DNA from: Haberlea rhodopensis
Lineage: Eukaryota > Streptophyta > Magnoliopsida > Lamiales > Gesneriaceae
DNA: 64,000 nucleotides
NCBI GenBank assembly: GCA_907163345.1
Contig: CAJQUN010000228.1
Coordinates: forward strand, 372,001-436,000
Direction: 5' to 3'
The position numbers were made by a program, and so were the translations under genes. Each line of letters opens with the position of its first letter. Positions within the stretch are counted from its first letter, which is position 1. Below the pieces are notes generated by a model that was not told where the DNA came from, ran no database searches, and was given only the letters and a program-made list of their open reading frames with translations. Positions 32,851 through 45,361 of this stretch are shown here, one piece after another.

Positions 32851-34184
32851 TAAATGATAAATAAAAAAAAACAAAAAAAAAACCGTGGAACGTTCGGTTA
32901 GACTGGTTTCCAACTCTTAAACCTTAATCGGCCCGTAGACTCATTGAATCGGGTCGACGAATAACCAGCCTGTTACCCGGTTACGGGGTCAGGCCACGGT
33001 TTACCATAAACCGCGGTCATGTCAGCAGGAGTAACTCTGTAAGCCATTCAAGTTCACTCACACAAACGACAAAATCGTGCTTGTACAAGTAGTAGCAAAA
33101 TGACTGCTGTTTCGTCTCAGCTGATAGAAACCCCGCCCGCGAAGTGCACGAGCTCACTGCGCATGGTATCACTGAGCACAATTCCACCAGATTGCTTCTA
33201 CTAGGATCCGGCAGTTATGGCTTTGCCGAATCTCGGCTCCTTTTCTTCTCCCTCGATCGCCAATACCATATCTTCACCCGAAGACCCGAATAAGAAGATC
33301 CGAAAGCCCTACACCATTACCAAATCGCGTGAGAGCTGGACGGACCCGGAACACGACAAGTTTCTCGAGGCGCTTACACCTGTAAGTTTGAAGGATCGGA
33401 ACTCCTTTTTTTTGTTTTTACTTTGAATTTCGTAATTTTAGTTTATTAATATGAAATTAGGGTTTTTGTGTGGTGTTGGATGAGGTATGAGGTTTAGTTG
33501 TTCGGATTTGTTGGAATTGAGGTTGTGGTTTGTGCAGGTTGCATTAGCGTTTATGAGTTGTTTTGTGTGGATGTGGATTTGAATTGCAAAACAGTTCCTC
33601 CGTAGCTGAATTCAGTGAAATTTCACTCTTTTATTGCTTCAAGGTTGAATTAATGCAACATTTAATAGATGAATTAGTTAAATTGAAGTAATCTATCAGC
33701 TAAATTACCGAAACTACAGTTGATTCAAGGAATTATTGTGCTGTTTGAGGGAAGATTCCCCCTTCTCTAGATTTGCTCAGTTTCTCTGGATGAAGATTAT
33801 ATACGTGTGGGAATTTCCAGATTCAAGATTAATTATCGAGTTACGGAAACAGAATGAAGGGATTTCACATGTTATCTTTAAGGATATGGGTTGTTTCATT
33901 ACATATTCATTATCAATTGTGCCAGAATTGTTTTCATAATTTTAGCTCGATTGAAGCATTCTCATTTCATCCGTTTTGGTGCAAATATTGTATTACATTT
34001 TTTTGCTGATGACAGTTTTGATCGTGATTGGAAAAAGATTGAAGCATTTGTTGGATCAAAGACAGTCATTCAGGTTTTTTCCCGTCTTCAGCTTGCCTTG
34101 ATAATACACTTGATTGTTTTCCAAGGAAATTAGTCTATAAATTGTCCCCATTGCTCCTACATTCTTCTTGCACTATCTTTTTAT

Positions 34185-35215
34185 GATGTTTTAATGAAAT
34201 ATAGAGTTCTTATCAAGTATGTAAATAATCAAGGATATGTACGACGAAATAACATCAAATGTGAGAACGTGCAACGTGGTGACGAATGTGTCACGATCAC
34301 CATTGGATTGCACCAAGGGTCTGTGTTGAGTCTTCTTTTGTTTGCCTTAGTGATTGATGAGATAACAAAAGCCATGCTGAAATACCTAGGACCATACTTT
34401 TCGCTGAGGATATTATGTTAATCGACGAGACTATGACATAGGGTAAATGTTAAAGTGGAGTTATTGAGAGAGACCTTGGAACCAAACAGTTTTAGATTAA
34501 GTTAAGCCTAAAACAGAATATGGAGTGCAAATTCAGTTGTCGTACATCTCGGGTTCCCGGTGTTGTAACACTCGATGACCAAGAGACATCGATGAGTAGC
34601 AGATTTTGATTCCTAGTTCTATTATCCAAAAGACCGAGAGATTGATAAAGACGTTAACCACAGAATATAGGCAGATTGACTGTAATGGAGAAATGCTACT
34701 GGAGTGCTATGCCATCTTAATATCCCGCTAAGACTGAAGGTCAAATTTTATATAACTGCCGGAATGCTGTATGGGATGCTATGCTGGGAATCTAAGAAGA
34801 ATTATATCCAAAAGATAAGTGTGGTAGATATGCGTATACTACGTTGGATGTGTGTTAAGACCACAAAAAATAATGTAAGGAACGATGACATTCAAGCTGA
34901 AATATGTGTGACTTGTATAGAAGGAAATATGTAGGTCGCTTACGCTGGTTTGGTCACGTCAGACTTAGGCCTAACGATATACCTGTGTGTTGAGTGGAGT
35001 TCATGGATTTTTGTCATTTCAAGAGAACAAACGGCACGGCCGTAGAAGACATAGTTCGAAGTTTAAAGGGATTAATGAAGATATTTTACCCGAAAGAAGT
35101 TCTCGGAGAAAACTGACACATATGCGCGACCGACTTAGATTTTTTCTTGGGTTCTTATAGCCTACCCCGATCCATTGTGATTAAAGACTTAGTTGTTATT
35201 GTTTTTTTTATGTAA
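34185..35215 (+). mobile_element. RTE-type LINE reverse transcriptase fragment in RVE intron 2
   Basis: Broken frames give VTITIGLHQGSVLSLLLFAL, IPLRLKVKFYITAGMLYGML and ILRWMCVKTTKNNVRNDDI, motifs of the C-terminal half of plant RTE-clade non-LTR reverse transcriptases. It ends near TTAGTTGTTATTG, resembling the usual 3' tail. It is 5'-truncated, full of stops, and in the sense of the host gene. Confidence 0.8.
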
Positions 35216-36805
35216 TTACGTCATTGCTAGGTTTAATAGGCAAAGTAACCATTTATTTTCCTCAACTAAACTTCATTTTCATATTATATTTGATACTGAC
35301 TCTGGTACTTCACACCATTTTCCATATTGATCTAAAGATATATGTCTTGGTTTCGGAACAATTTTTTTTAACATAGTTTGTGGCTTAGGTAGTAATATAT
35401 TTTGCGAGAGTGACTTTGACATTGCTTTGTACCTTTCTATCTCTGTTAGAGAACAAAGTACTTTTTTGTCAATGTCCATATGAGATGATTTATAATTGGC
35501 AGATTCGTAGCCATGCACAGAAATTTTTTCTGAAAGTTGAAAAGAGTGGAACAAATGAACATTTACCTCCACCTCGGCCAAAAAGGAAAGCTTCGCATCC
35601 CTATCCGCAGAAAGCTTCTAAAATCAGTAAGATTTTGCTATACAATTGTCAATTATCATACTGGCAGTTCGAACCATTAAAAGCTCCATTGCTTATTGAT
35701 TTCATACATCGAAAGCATCTGCGGTTACACGAGCAGTATCAGTTTTCCAACCATCCCCAGCAGTTCCTGATCCTGGATTTGGAAGGAGGCCAGATACTTC
35801 ACCATTTTTCAGGCACCCTGATACTCCTGCACCCAAACATAAATGGACAGACAATTCTGCGCAGGCTACCGGTTTGTCACATGCAATCAGAGGTTCAATA
35901 ATTTTTATTGTCCATATGAGAAGTGATTCTATTTCTTTAGGACTTCCATATCGACAGAGAGGTTCAAATATCTGTTATGTTGCAGATGATGTAAAATTCG
36001 CTGCACCGTCACTGGCCAGTAACTACTGTTGCAGCAGTAATGAGAGCACGCCACGTACAGATTTAACAGGCGAGACAATGAAAAATATTGATGTAGAACT
36101 GCCAATGAATGGTGATTCCTGTGTTATATTGGGCTCTTGCAACTGCCTATTTATTATACATGAACTGAGTCTATCTTGGTCAACTCTTGAATATCTTGTG
36201 AAATTCGTTTGCTTATTTCAGTTGATGATATATATTACTCTGAAATTCTTGCGCTGCCCGATGTCTAAATCATTATGATTCCCTGGATACCAAAGTAACT
36301 ATTTCCTTTTGTGATTCCTCTGCAATGCATTGCTTTCCGGGTAGTGATTATCCTATGTTTCTTCTGCCCGTACCCTAGTCTGCATCATGCATTCTGCATT
36401 TCCTTTTGGACCCCTTCTCTTTGACTGTAATGGGTCTAAGCTTTTGTTAGGAACAAATTAAGACTACCGGGATAAGTGAAACAAGTTAAGCACTTCACAG
36501 AAACAAATTTCAGAAAACCAGAGCATGATAAGAACAAGGAAATTGATTATATTGCTGGATGAAACAGTAAGAGAAATACAACAAGAAAACACACTCACAC
36601 ACACTCAAAGGAGAGAAATTCTCCCTTGCCCTAGCAAAGCTAGCAACTCAATCTTTCAACACAAATTCTGTAATGCAGCTACCCACAATCTCCCCCCTTT
36701 TTATTTAGTATTTTCCCTCCTGAAGTCCTTAACAAACTAACTGTTTCCCTACCCCCCAATATTCACGTGTTGATGTATTTTGGGCATTTCTTTTCGGGCC
36801 TATTC

Positions 36806-37468
36806 TTAATTTGTTCCCGTAACAATTACGCCCGTCAAAAACAGCCTTGTCCCCTTGTCCTCAAAGGCTGAAGTAAAAACACTAGTAGCGTCTCTTCCAC
36901 GACCCCAAATCTTATTAGCATCTATCACGGGTTTCCTAAATCTTGTTAACATCACCATGTGTGTTGCTTGAAAGCTCTTGGCATATTTGACAGCAACTTC
37001 TTTCAGCTTGCCTGCTTCCCCCTCCATGTCCAAAATTACAAACACAGAGTCACATTCACAATCCATACCACCAAAAACCTTAAGCACATTATTAGTCTAC
37101 TCCCAATGCTTCATTTCCCTTCCAAGAACATGACTGGCACCCCTAATATGAGCTTCAAAGATGATGTATGTATCAGCTGATAGTATTCCTCTTTCAATAC
37201 TGTTAGATTTTTCTAGCCCCTCCACAAAAGCCTGATTAACAGTGAAAATATATACATATTCAAAAGTCACACTTTGCCCAGTGGACATAACATGGTTGAT
37301 AAATCTCTTATGAATCTGCTGAGGCATAAACAACCCATCTCTGCTAGCAATTTCAATAACTGCTCTCCCGCTCCCTGTCCGCCGCCGCCTCCGCCTCCAC
37401 GACGTACGACAGCCTCCGCCTCCACGACGTACGGAAGCCTCCGCCGTCGCTGGCGTCCCACTGGCCAT
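36806..37468 (-). pseudogene. Unrecognised frames downstream of gag in the small LTR element
   Basis: Two overlapping-style frames (37468-37097, starting in a GC-rich Arg/Gly stretch with a duplicated CCTCCACGACGTACG, and 37087-36806, running into the LTR). The second ends with SAFEDKG near the PPT side, as in gypsy polyprotein ends. No catalytic motif visible. Confidence 0.4.
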
Positions 37469-37663
37469 CCTCCGTCAACCGCTCCCCTCACCCGAGCGTT
37501 CTGGAAATTCCTCAACCGCTTCCCAATTTCTGTATTTGGATTTTATCGCTAAGTGTGATATACACAGTATTTGATCTTTTTGGGCCCTAGTTTGTCTATC
37601 ATGGGTAGCCCACAAACTTACTCTTCCATTTGTCCCTTCAATAAAAAAACCTGACTCTATGGC

Positions 37664-38672
37664 CTATTGAAAGATAGCCCATAGCTTGTCAATCCTTTCC
37701 CTAATAGACTGTATGCAATATTGGCCCAAGTCCCTATCATCTTCTCCTTCCTCCTTAGATCGTGAATCCCATTCCACATGCATGTCTGCAGCAACGATAC
37801 AATTTCTTTCACTGCAAGGATTCACCGGCACAGCTCTCACCCCCAACTCCTTCTCCTTCATTGACTGAAATGCGGTTAACCCCTCTGTAAGCCCTATCCA
37901 CTTTACATATGGATTTTTCTGCTTAATTTCATGAACCCAGTCCTTTCTTCTCTCAGCATAAACAATAGGCCACAATTTCCATCTATTGTGGTCTAGTGTA
38001 TCGAACACAGGTGAAGCCTCTCTTCCATCAAACCCCAACAAATTCAATCGGTCATTCTTTTCCTCATTCAATTCGGGTATAATCTCTGTTGTTCCGTCTT
38101 CGTCCTTTTCATTCACCGCAGAAAATTGTTCCCTGATAGCATCTAAGTTATTAAGCACCTCTGTTTTCCCCTCAACCCCGCCAACTTTAAATTCCTTCAT
38201 CATTTCAGCTGGCTCAATTCCAGAAAATCCTTCGGATTCATTGGGCGTAGTTGTTTCCACCTCGTTCACGGTAACGTCTTGCTTCCCAATTTGCTGCAAA
38301 AATTCACTAGTTTCTTTGGCAATATTTTGGAGATCAGATTTCTCGTCTTTCGTCTCTCCAAATTATTAGTTCCTTGGTAAAATCATCCCATGTGAGATCG
38401 AGATTGCCGCTAAACAACCGATAAAACCAAATTTCTGCCACTCCTTCCATAGTCATGAATACAATCTGCATTCGATCTTGCCATGTCGTCGAATTGTCCG
38501 GGAAATAGAGCTCTGTTGTTAGCAGCCAACTACTAGGATCAATGCCATTGAATGTCTGCGGCGCCTTGTACCCAAAGCGCCGGAAAAAAATCCGTTCGCT
38601 GCCTCCTTCCATGATCGAACAGTGGTCGGCCGTCATGTTTTTGTATCTCCTCATTTGCATTGTCGGTGGCAA
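37664..38672 (-). pseudogene. Gag-like ORF plus acidic region of the small LTR element
   Basis: The first frame (38672-38334) has a retrotransposon-gag-like core: FNGIDPSSWLLTTELYF, then MEGVAEIWFYRLF and LTWDDFTKELI. A frame change near 38300-38334 leads to a 211-codon acidic frame (38299-37664) with the distinctive DTLDHNRWKLWPIVYAERRK and KQKNPYVKWIGL. I do not recognise that second part as any pol domain. The gag part would package RNA if intact; the role of the rest is unknown. It may be a single interrupted protein. Confidence 0.6.
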
Positions 38673-40947
38673 GTCGGACCATTTGTTAGGAACAAATTAA
38701 GCGTCGACCAATTGTTAGGAACAAATTAAGCACTGCCGGTAAGTGAAACAAACTAAGCACTTCACATCAACAAATTTCAGACCAAAGCATGAGAAGAACA
38801 AGGAAATTGATTATATTGCTGGATGAAAGAGAAATACAAGAAGAAAACACACACTTACACACACTCAAAGGAGAGATTCTCTCTTGCCCTAGCAAAGCTA
38901 GCAACTCAATTTTTCAACACAAATTTTGTAATGCAGCTACCCACAATCTCCCCCCTTTTTATTTAGTATTTTCCCTCCCAAGTCCTTAACAAACTAACTG
39001 TTCCCTTCCCCTCCAATATTCACGTGTTGATGTATTTTGGGCTTTTCTTCTTGGGACTATTCTTAATTTGTTCCCGTAACAGCTTTACATTAACATGTTT
39101 GCCATGTCTGCAATATAATCATGTTGCAGACATGGCAAACACATTAATGTAAAGCTTAGACCCTTTACAGCCAAAGAGAAGGGATCCATCTTTAAACTGA
39201 TTAAGTGGTATCACTACCATCTTTAAACGGATGCCTTTCAGTTACTTATTACTGAATTTCTGATGTATGCAGTTCTTCCTGATTTTACTCAAGTATACAG
39301 CTTCATAGGAAGTGTCTTTGATCCGCATGTGACGGACCAATTGCAGAAATTGAAGAAAATGGACCCAATTGATATTGAGACAGTATGACATCATTTTTTC
39401 TGATTAAATTTATTTCTTTGATAAGTGAATGTGCCAAAGTCCATACTAATATACTGTCCATCTGCATTAAAATGATTTAAAGAAGTCACTAGTGATGCTT
39501 TAGATGGAATCGAGAATATAAAATTGAATTCATGAATTGTTAATGGTCATCTTGTGATTAACATCTCTGTTCAAATCCATCACTCCCTCACTCTCAAATT
39601 GAGAATACTATGTTATTTTTGTCATCACTTGCAAAATCAATCCTCTAATTTTTTTTTGAATGGCTTAGCATCTTACAATCCCTTGGGATCTTGCACAGGT
39701 GTTATTGTTGATGAGAAATCTATCCATCAATCTGGCCAGTCCTGATTTCGAGGATCATGTAAGTGCTAATTTATTACGAGAATCGCAGCATTTGGTTCAT
39801 AACTAGCTTATCACGCAGTCTCTACTTGCCTATTACCCTGTACATATATCTGCATCTCCTTCTCTACTATTTATACAGTCTTCTTTTGGTTTCTATCATG
39901 AATTAATCTTGAAGTCGTAAGATGTACATGCCATGTTTGCTATCAATTTCTCTTCATCATTCCGCGATCAAGGTATAATAAGCTGGTGATATTTTTATTT
40001 TACCGTATGATTTTCTAATGTACTATTGCAGAGAAGGTTACTTTCATCGTATGAGATTGACTTTGAGAAGGATAGTGCCTATGATGTAATTGATCACATC
40101 CTTGATAGCGAATCCGAGGACGTGAACTAATTTGAGATGGTATTGGGGTGTGTGTGTATTCCTTTGGTCATTTTAGGTGTGAGGTGCACCATCAATCCAT
40201 CAGTGCATGAATGCATTCATCTTAACGGGATGTCAACACACTTAATGTTTTTCTTTTTCATCTCGTGTAAGAATCAAGGCTGCTGTATGGAAACAAATTG
40301 TGTAAAAATTATGGCAAGTTGTGTTAGAATCGGACCAAATTAATTTGATCCTACGCTTCAAATATACGTTATTTGTGAATTGCGTTTTAACTGTTGTGAA
40401 TTTATTTCTTGTTGTGACATTTAACCATGGATTAGTAAATTGATGTGTTTAATTATTTGACTGTATCAAACGTTAGGTTGCAAGAAAATAGGTGAGTGTT
40501 AGATCAGACATCCCTGGTGTTTGGTTTATAATTACCTAAAGGCAGCTGGGGTTTAGTAATTGTAAAAGCACCTCCTCAACATATGCCATTGTGAAGTTCG
40601 CTTTTTAAGTAGGTTTTCAGTTTACTTATATTTTTGTAGACTTGTAAAGTCATTTGAAAGGATAGACGGAACGTACAACTCACAAATTTCAATTGCAAAC
40701 ACCAAGTGCAAACCATTTGGCCTTGAATCGTGCAGCAGCAATGTCACATTGTCTACAAACACATATTATGGTAGGTCTCTCTCTATACATTTCAGTCTTC
40801 GATTATTTGATCTATAAGTCGCACTATTATTTTTCAACCACTTTAACTACTTATACTCCCTAATATTAAGAATCCAAATCAGTACAACCGAGTAAGGGAA
40901 TGAGAATAGATTGCTTAGCAAAAAAGGCAAGTCCAACAAAAAGCCGA

Positions 40948-43260
40948 TCATTGCTGCAGTGATTTTCCATCGCCTGGTTGTGTTGTTGAAGATGGAATGC
41001 CACAATAGAATTTGTCAGCATTGAGCATTCTAGACGGCTTTTGATCTCCGAATCCACCTGTAACAATGGGGGCCCGATCAAAGGCGGCAAATTGAGTCTA
41101 GTAATCTAAGTTAACAATACCTCAAGAACACTGAAAATGTGTATCAATCTCAGACTTAACAAATATCTTATACCTGAATTTGATTTTCCAAAGCCCTGAA
41201 AGATTTCTCTGTCTGATTGATTTGTGTTCAAGTCAGGTGCAGTCACTTTTTGAATAGGATTTGTACAAGCTGGATCGACCAGTGTCTGATTCTGTTGCTG
41301 TTTACAGATATACGGTTGCTGTAACAGCGAGTAATGTACAAGTGAATCATTAGCTTTTGGTTTTGTGATAGCTGGTCCACGGAAAGACGATGGATGAGTA
41401 TTAGAGCAAGTATTGCAATATAGACTAGGTGGTAAATATCTGGTAATGTTTGGAGTCGTGAACGGATTTAGAAAATTCACTTGATAATTCCCTGGATGCA
41501 GATATGTCATTTTTGAATGGAGGGTGTCATGCCATTGAGATTGTGGAGAATGCAGCTTCCCACAATTAACCAGTCCTGAGACGTCAAGAAACGGTTGAAC
41601 TTTAAAACCTTGTGCTGAAGAATTTAGAGCTTCTGGATTTTTTGTGATCTTGGCTGCCAAATTCGATCTCAATGTGTTAGCTTCCTCTGAATTACGGTTA
41701 AGTGAATATGTCAGGAGGGGAGGAAATATGAAATCATCCATTGTGATCAAGGTGTCTTCATCTGGCAAGTTGAGTTCAGCATCTGAATTGGCTACGTTAT
41801 CTGAACTGTCCAAAGTATTGAAGTCCAAAAGTTCTGGTAAATGGCTTTCAATTTCTGAATCTGGTAGGTGATCATAGACTAGCTCCACTTGGAGAATTCG
41901 TGATATTTCATCCCATTCGTCATCTGAGGTGCGGTTGTTGTCCTTGATCATTCCGAACTCAACATAGTCTCTCCCTCCTTTATTTGTCCAGGGGGTTTCA
42001 CATTCACCAATGATCGAATTTAAGTAAATTTCTACATCTGAAGATGGAAATTCATACTCAAAATTGTCATATTCTGTTGGGCAACGGACTGAATCTCCTT
42101 GGTCATTCTCTATTGTGGAAAAATATGGATTCATGAATAATCCCATTCCATGTTCTGAACTGGAATCCAGAAGTTCGGGTGTCTTCTGCGTTGAAGATGA
42201 AAAAGGACAAGGTACATCATCATAACGGGAAATGAAACGGTATAATGCCTCAGTTTCTTGGTTTATTTACTACTCCTTTTCCACCAATCTTAATGTGATA
42301 GATCTGATACAATGTATTTCGCAAGGGAGCGAATGCGTGGACAAAAAAATGGCAATTGTAGGATAGCATAAAAGAGAGATGAGAAAGTGCTGCATAAAGT
42401 AACACCTGGGGGTTTCCCTTCACCATAATTAAAGACCTGTTATCCAGCAATGTTTTTTTAAACCTACACTAGATGATCGTACCAAAGAAATATAACACAA
42501 AAAAGTAATCAATAAAGCAAAAGAGCAAGAGAACTAATCCAAATGAGGAAGTATGAGTACCTCAACAAGATTGGTTGGGCCGCTGTTAGTTTGCAAATGA
42601 CTCTGGGAAGGGTTATTTGGTGTTTTAGAGCATCTGTTGCTGGAATCTATCACACTAAAACTCCCCGTAATTTGGTCAGCATCAGACTCTTTAATGCTAT
42701 TTTCTTGAGCAACACAATCTTCTAGAACATTAATAGCAACATCAGAAATTTCCACAAGCAGAGGTGGCAAAAAGAAAGCGCCGTCAGCCACTGCATGGCC
42801 TGCTTTTAAGATGGGCCTGGAATGGCCTGTGGTCCATGGACCTATGGAGTGGCACTAGCCACGTTTTGAAATTTAATTTTTATTAGGGCAGTAGCTTAGG
42901 CGCTACCATCATTGGCCTATGGACTATGACGGAATGGGGGTAGCCCGGCACGGCCTGTTACATGGTCCGTGCCTGACACGGACCATTACTGTAGCAAAAC
43001 GAGTCGGGCTGCCCTTTTTGCCACCTTTATGCTTAAGCATGTTCTAAATCTTACCAGTCTTATCCAGCACATAAACATCAAAAGTTTCAGTCTCACATTG
43101 CTCAACAGTCATAGACTGTGATTTTTCCAGGAAGGGGTCCTTGTTTTTTGCCAAACCAGCTTCCTCCAGTGAAGCATTAGATTTAGCCTTATCATCAACA
43201 TTATAAATATCATGGAGTTCACATTCACCTTATTTGAATGGAATTCGGATTACATATTTA

Positions 43261-43306
<46 letters not shown>

Positions 43307-45361
43307 ACAAAGCCAGAGTGATATGCATCCATACTGGGGATATGTCATCTTGAATTCTCGAAGGACCCAATTTAATCCTTGTGGTCATAATTAAATAGAG
43401 TGGCAGCAAAACTTAGGTTCATAAATCTGTTACCGGAATTTGCTTTCTTCATCTGTTAGGACCAAGGGAAAACATTTTCCAATTTGTATTGTCAGGCCCT
43501 AACGTACACCCGCAGGGACGGGGACAGAAGATGGTATCAAGAATAGCTGAATAAATAGAGGTTACTAAGAAAGCTTCAGGAAAAAAAAATACCAGACCTT
43601 GAGACAATGTGGAGAGCGATAAGGGTTGTCACTCTTTCGAAGTTGAAATAGGTCACTATTTTGGCCATTTGGGACCAAAATTCCATCCTTATATCCACTT
43701 TGTCCACGTAAAGGCCGCCGAAAGCCGGTACAACTCTTCTCTGTGATATAGCTCAGATAAGTTGAACAATTAATACTATTAGAAGGCTAGAAAAAAAGAT
43801 AGCTGCATAACCGTACTGAACAATATAGCCCTTATTTAATAATCCAAATGGTGTGTACTGATTATGCAATTGCCAAACAATTCAAGAAAGACATACAGAA
43901 AGATATTGATTGTTGAAACAAAAACATGTTTCAAAACAACTATCGACAGTTCAACCTTCCAGAGAATGGCAACAAATAACATGTCAATCGTAATGTTTTA
44001 TCATCTATTTGTTAACATTATAGTTTTTAGTTATTTAGTTTCCGTTCCACCTTCACTCAGTCATATTTTAATATATTTATGTTTCCTGACTTTCTTCTTA
44101 TTTATTATGCCCAAATCTTTACCAAACCCTGCACAATATTAATTTCCTACGTAAGCCGTATACACCATAAATCCTGAGAGTCAGCTAAATATTTTGTTTT
44201 TGCATTTTTTTTACAATCAATCACTTGGGATTAAGAAGTATATGCATTTACAAAAAAACATGTGCAATCTGGACCAAATAGATTTAGATACTTGGAATTC
44301 GTGGTCTACAGCTACAACAGCATCTTTATATTAAATCATGATGATATCTAATGACAATTTCTTAAGAAATGTCCTGAAAACCCGGTAAAAACAACTTAAG
44401 GGACATTAAAGTTCTACCATTGGAATACCGTTCTTCCATGTTGATCATAAATAATTACTGACCTGAAGAAGTTACTAGTGAATGACTCTCTTTACGAAAA
44501 ACAAATGAATGATAGCACCACCTTTTCACCTGGTAAATCGAAATTCCATCTATTGGACGGCAACGAACCTCTGAGTGATGGATAACTGGATGTCCTCTTG
44601 CCTTCTATTTTATCCTCAGATGCATCCTCAAGTTCACTACTTCAAATGTGCATCAAATTAGGAATCATAAAATAACAAAGCCCTACATTGGTAACAGAAC
44701 ACCAGCAGCAACTACGAACATTACTTTGACGTCTGTTTTTATACTCGTTTCAATAAAACCTAATTACTCCAGCGAAATTATGAAAAAAATTTAAAAATGC
44801 ATAAAAATATGAACAACCGAACCTAGATAAGTATAGTATGCAATTAAACAAAAACAAATCAGCTCAATGCCGGATCCATAAATGTAAATCAGGTCGTTTA
44901 CTCTAACCTTTAGATCTAACTATGAAACGAGCACAATAGAAGAAGTTTCATCTACCGTAAAGTTAACAGATCAAAATCTGGAGGTAATTTGTCGCAAACC
45001 TTCGCGTCACAAAATTGCAAAAGAAATGCTCTTGTATACTTCTTATTCGACTGTTCGAATCTGCAAGGCAAGCAATTAATATAACATCTATGTCTCACAA
45101 TATCTGCACAGTTAACCAAATCACAAACTCGAGCTGCACACGCCTGAACTAAAAATGAAATTATTACCGATCAAAAAAAAAAAAAATGAAATTACTCCTC
45201 CAAAACAAACAAAATACAATACAATAATGCAGAAACTCAAGCATCACCAACACCGTTAAACTACAATCACTTGGCGATAAGAATTACGCTGAGAACTGCT
45301 CGGTATTCTCCTCCAAACCCGACAGCTCTGGACAATTCCGATGTTCAACTCCTGAGCTCAT
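40948..45361 (-). CDS. eIF4E-binding protein-like gene (CBE1-like), nine exons
   Basis: Exons on the minus strand, from the start: 45361-45288, 45060-44956, 44639-44530, 43740-43598, 43452-43434, 43228-43055, 42790-42561, 42248-41174, 41057-40948. They sum to 2040 nt, 679 codons plus stop, with all phases closing. Exon 2 encodes KKYTRAFLLQF, matching the canonical eIF4E-binding motif Y-x4-L-phi, then CDKLPPDFD. Exon 4 (PLRGQSGYKDG ... LRKSDNPYRSPHCLK) resembles plant CBE1 (conserved binding of eIF4E 1), a cap-complex protein. Later exons are acidic and low-similarity (LPDEDTLITMDDFIFPP). The likely role is binding cap-bound eIF4E in the cytoplasm. Exon 7 starts inside a MITE. It converges on the RVE gene and shares a promoter region with eS10. 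The gene model is fairly firm; the family call is moderate. Confidence 0.65.
42761..43027. mobile_element. hAT-like MITE at a CBE1-like exon acceptor
   Basis: Terminal inverted repeats GAGGTGGCAAAAAG and CTTTTTGCCACC enclose a GGCC-rich interior, as in hAT-type MITEs. No 8-bp target duplication was found. The exon starting at 42790 lies inside it. Confidence 0.65.
43263..43306. repeat. C homopolymer, 44 bases
   Basis: An uninterrupted run of 44 C on the plus strand in an intron of the CBE1-like gene (G-rich in the transcript). Length may be an assembly estimate. Confidence 0.9.

Larger units (their letters stand above)
36445..39081 (-). mobile_element. Gag-only LTR retrotransposon in RVE intron 5
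   Basis: Short LTRs (36445-36824 and 38713-39081; an extra 29-bp LTR-tip copy at 38684-38712) begin TGTTAGGAAC and end CCCGTAACA on the plus strand. The exact target duplication GCTTT flanks it (36440-36444, 39082-39086). The minus strand carries a gag-like ORF and then unrelated frames, with no RT or integrase, so it is non-autonomous. TTTGAGGACAAGG next to the 36825 LTR resembles the end of gypsy coding regions. Confidence 0.88.
36407..39190. repeat. Fold-back (63-bp arms) split by an LTR element, RVE intron 5
   Basis: The left arm is 36409-36444 continued at 39087-39113 (after the GCTTT target copy). The right arm is 39124-39186. Arms match over 63 bp with five mismatches and a loop of about 10 bases. 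The inner part (39082-39157) is still an intact 32-bp stem. Confidence 0.8.
33163..40130 (+). pseudogene. REVEILLE (RVE6/RVE8-like) clock MYB gene, probable pseudogene
   Basis: RVE proteins are single-MYB SHAQKYF-type regulators that bind evening elements in plant clocks. Exons by splice sites and phase: 33217-33381, 34016-34073, 35503-35626, 35737-35892, 35986-36111, 39273-39382, 39699-39758, 40032-40130. The MYB region reads KIRKPYTITKSRESWT, FDRDWKKIEAFVGSKTVIQ and IRSHAQKFFLKV; the C-terminus has FTQVYSFIGSVFDP and LLLMRNLSINLASPDFEDH. Two lesions: the conserved start (MVSLSTIPPDCFY, ATG 33163) meets TAG at 33202-33204 where family members read on into DP; and exon 2 is 58 nt, two short of the 60 needed, shifting frame inside the MYB domain. 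All later exons keep consistent phase. ATG 33217 could restart past the first lesion but not the second. Confidence 0.85.

Noticed and set aside
40866..41090. 74-codon minus ORF as a separate gene
   Set aside because: It is the wrong frame of the last CBE1-like exon; the spliced phase gives a different end at 40948.
43212..43394. Poly-proline ORF
   Set aside because: Encoded by the 44-base C run in an intron.
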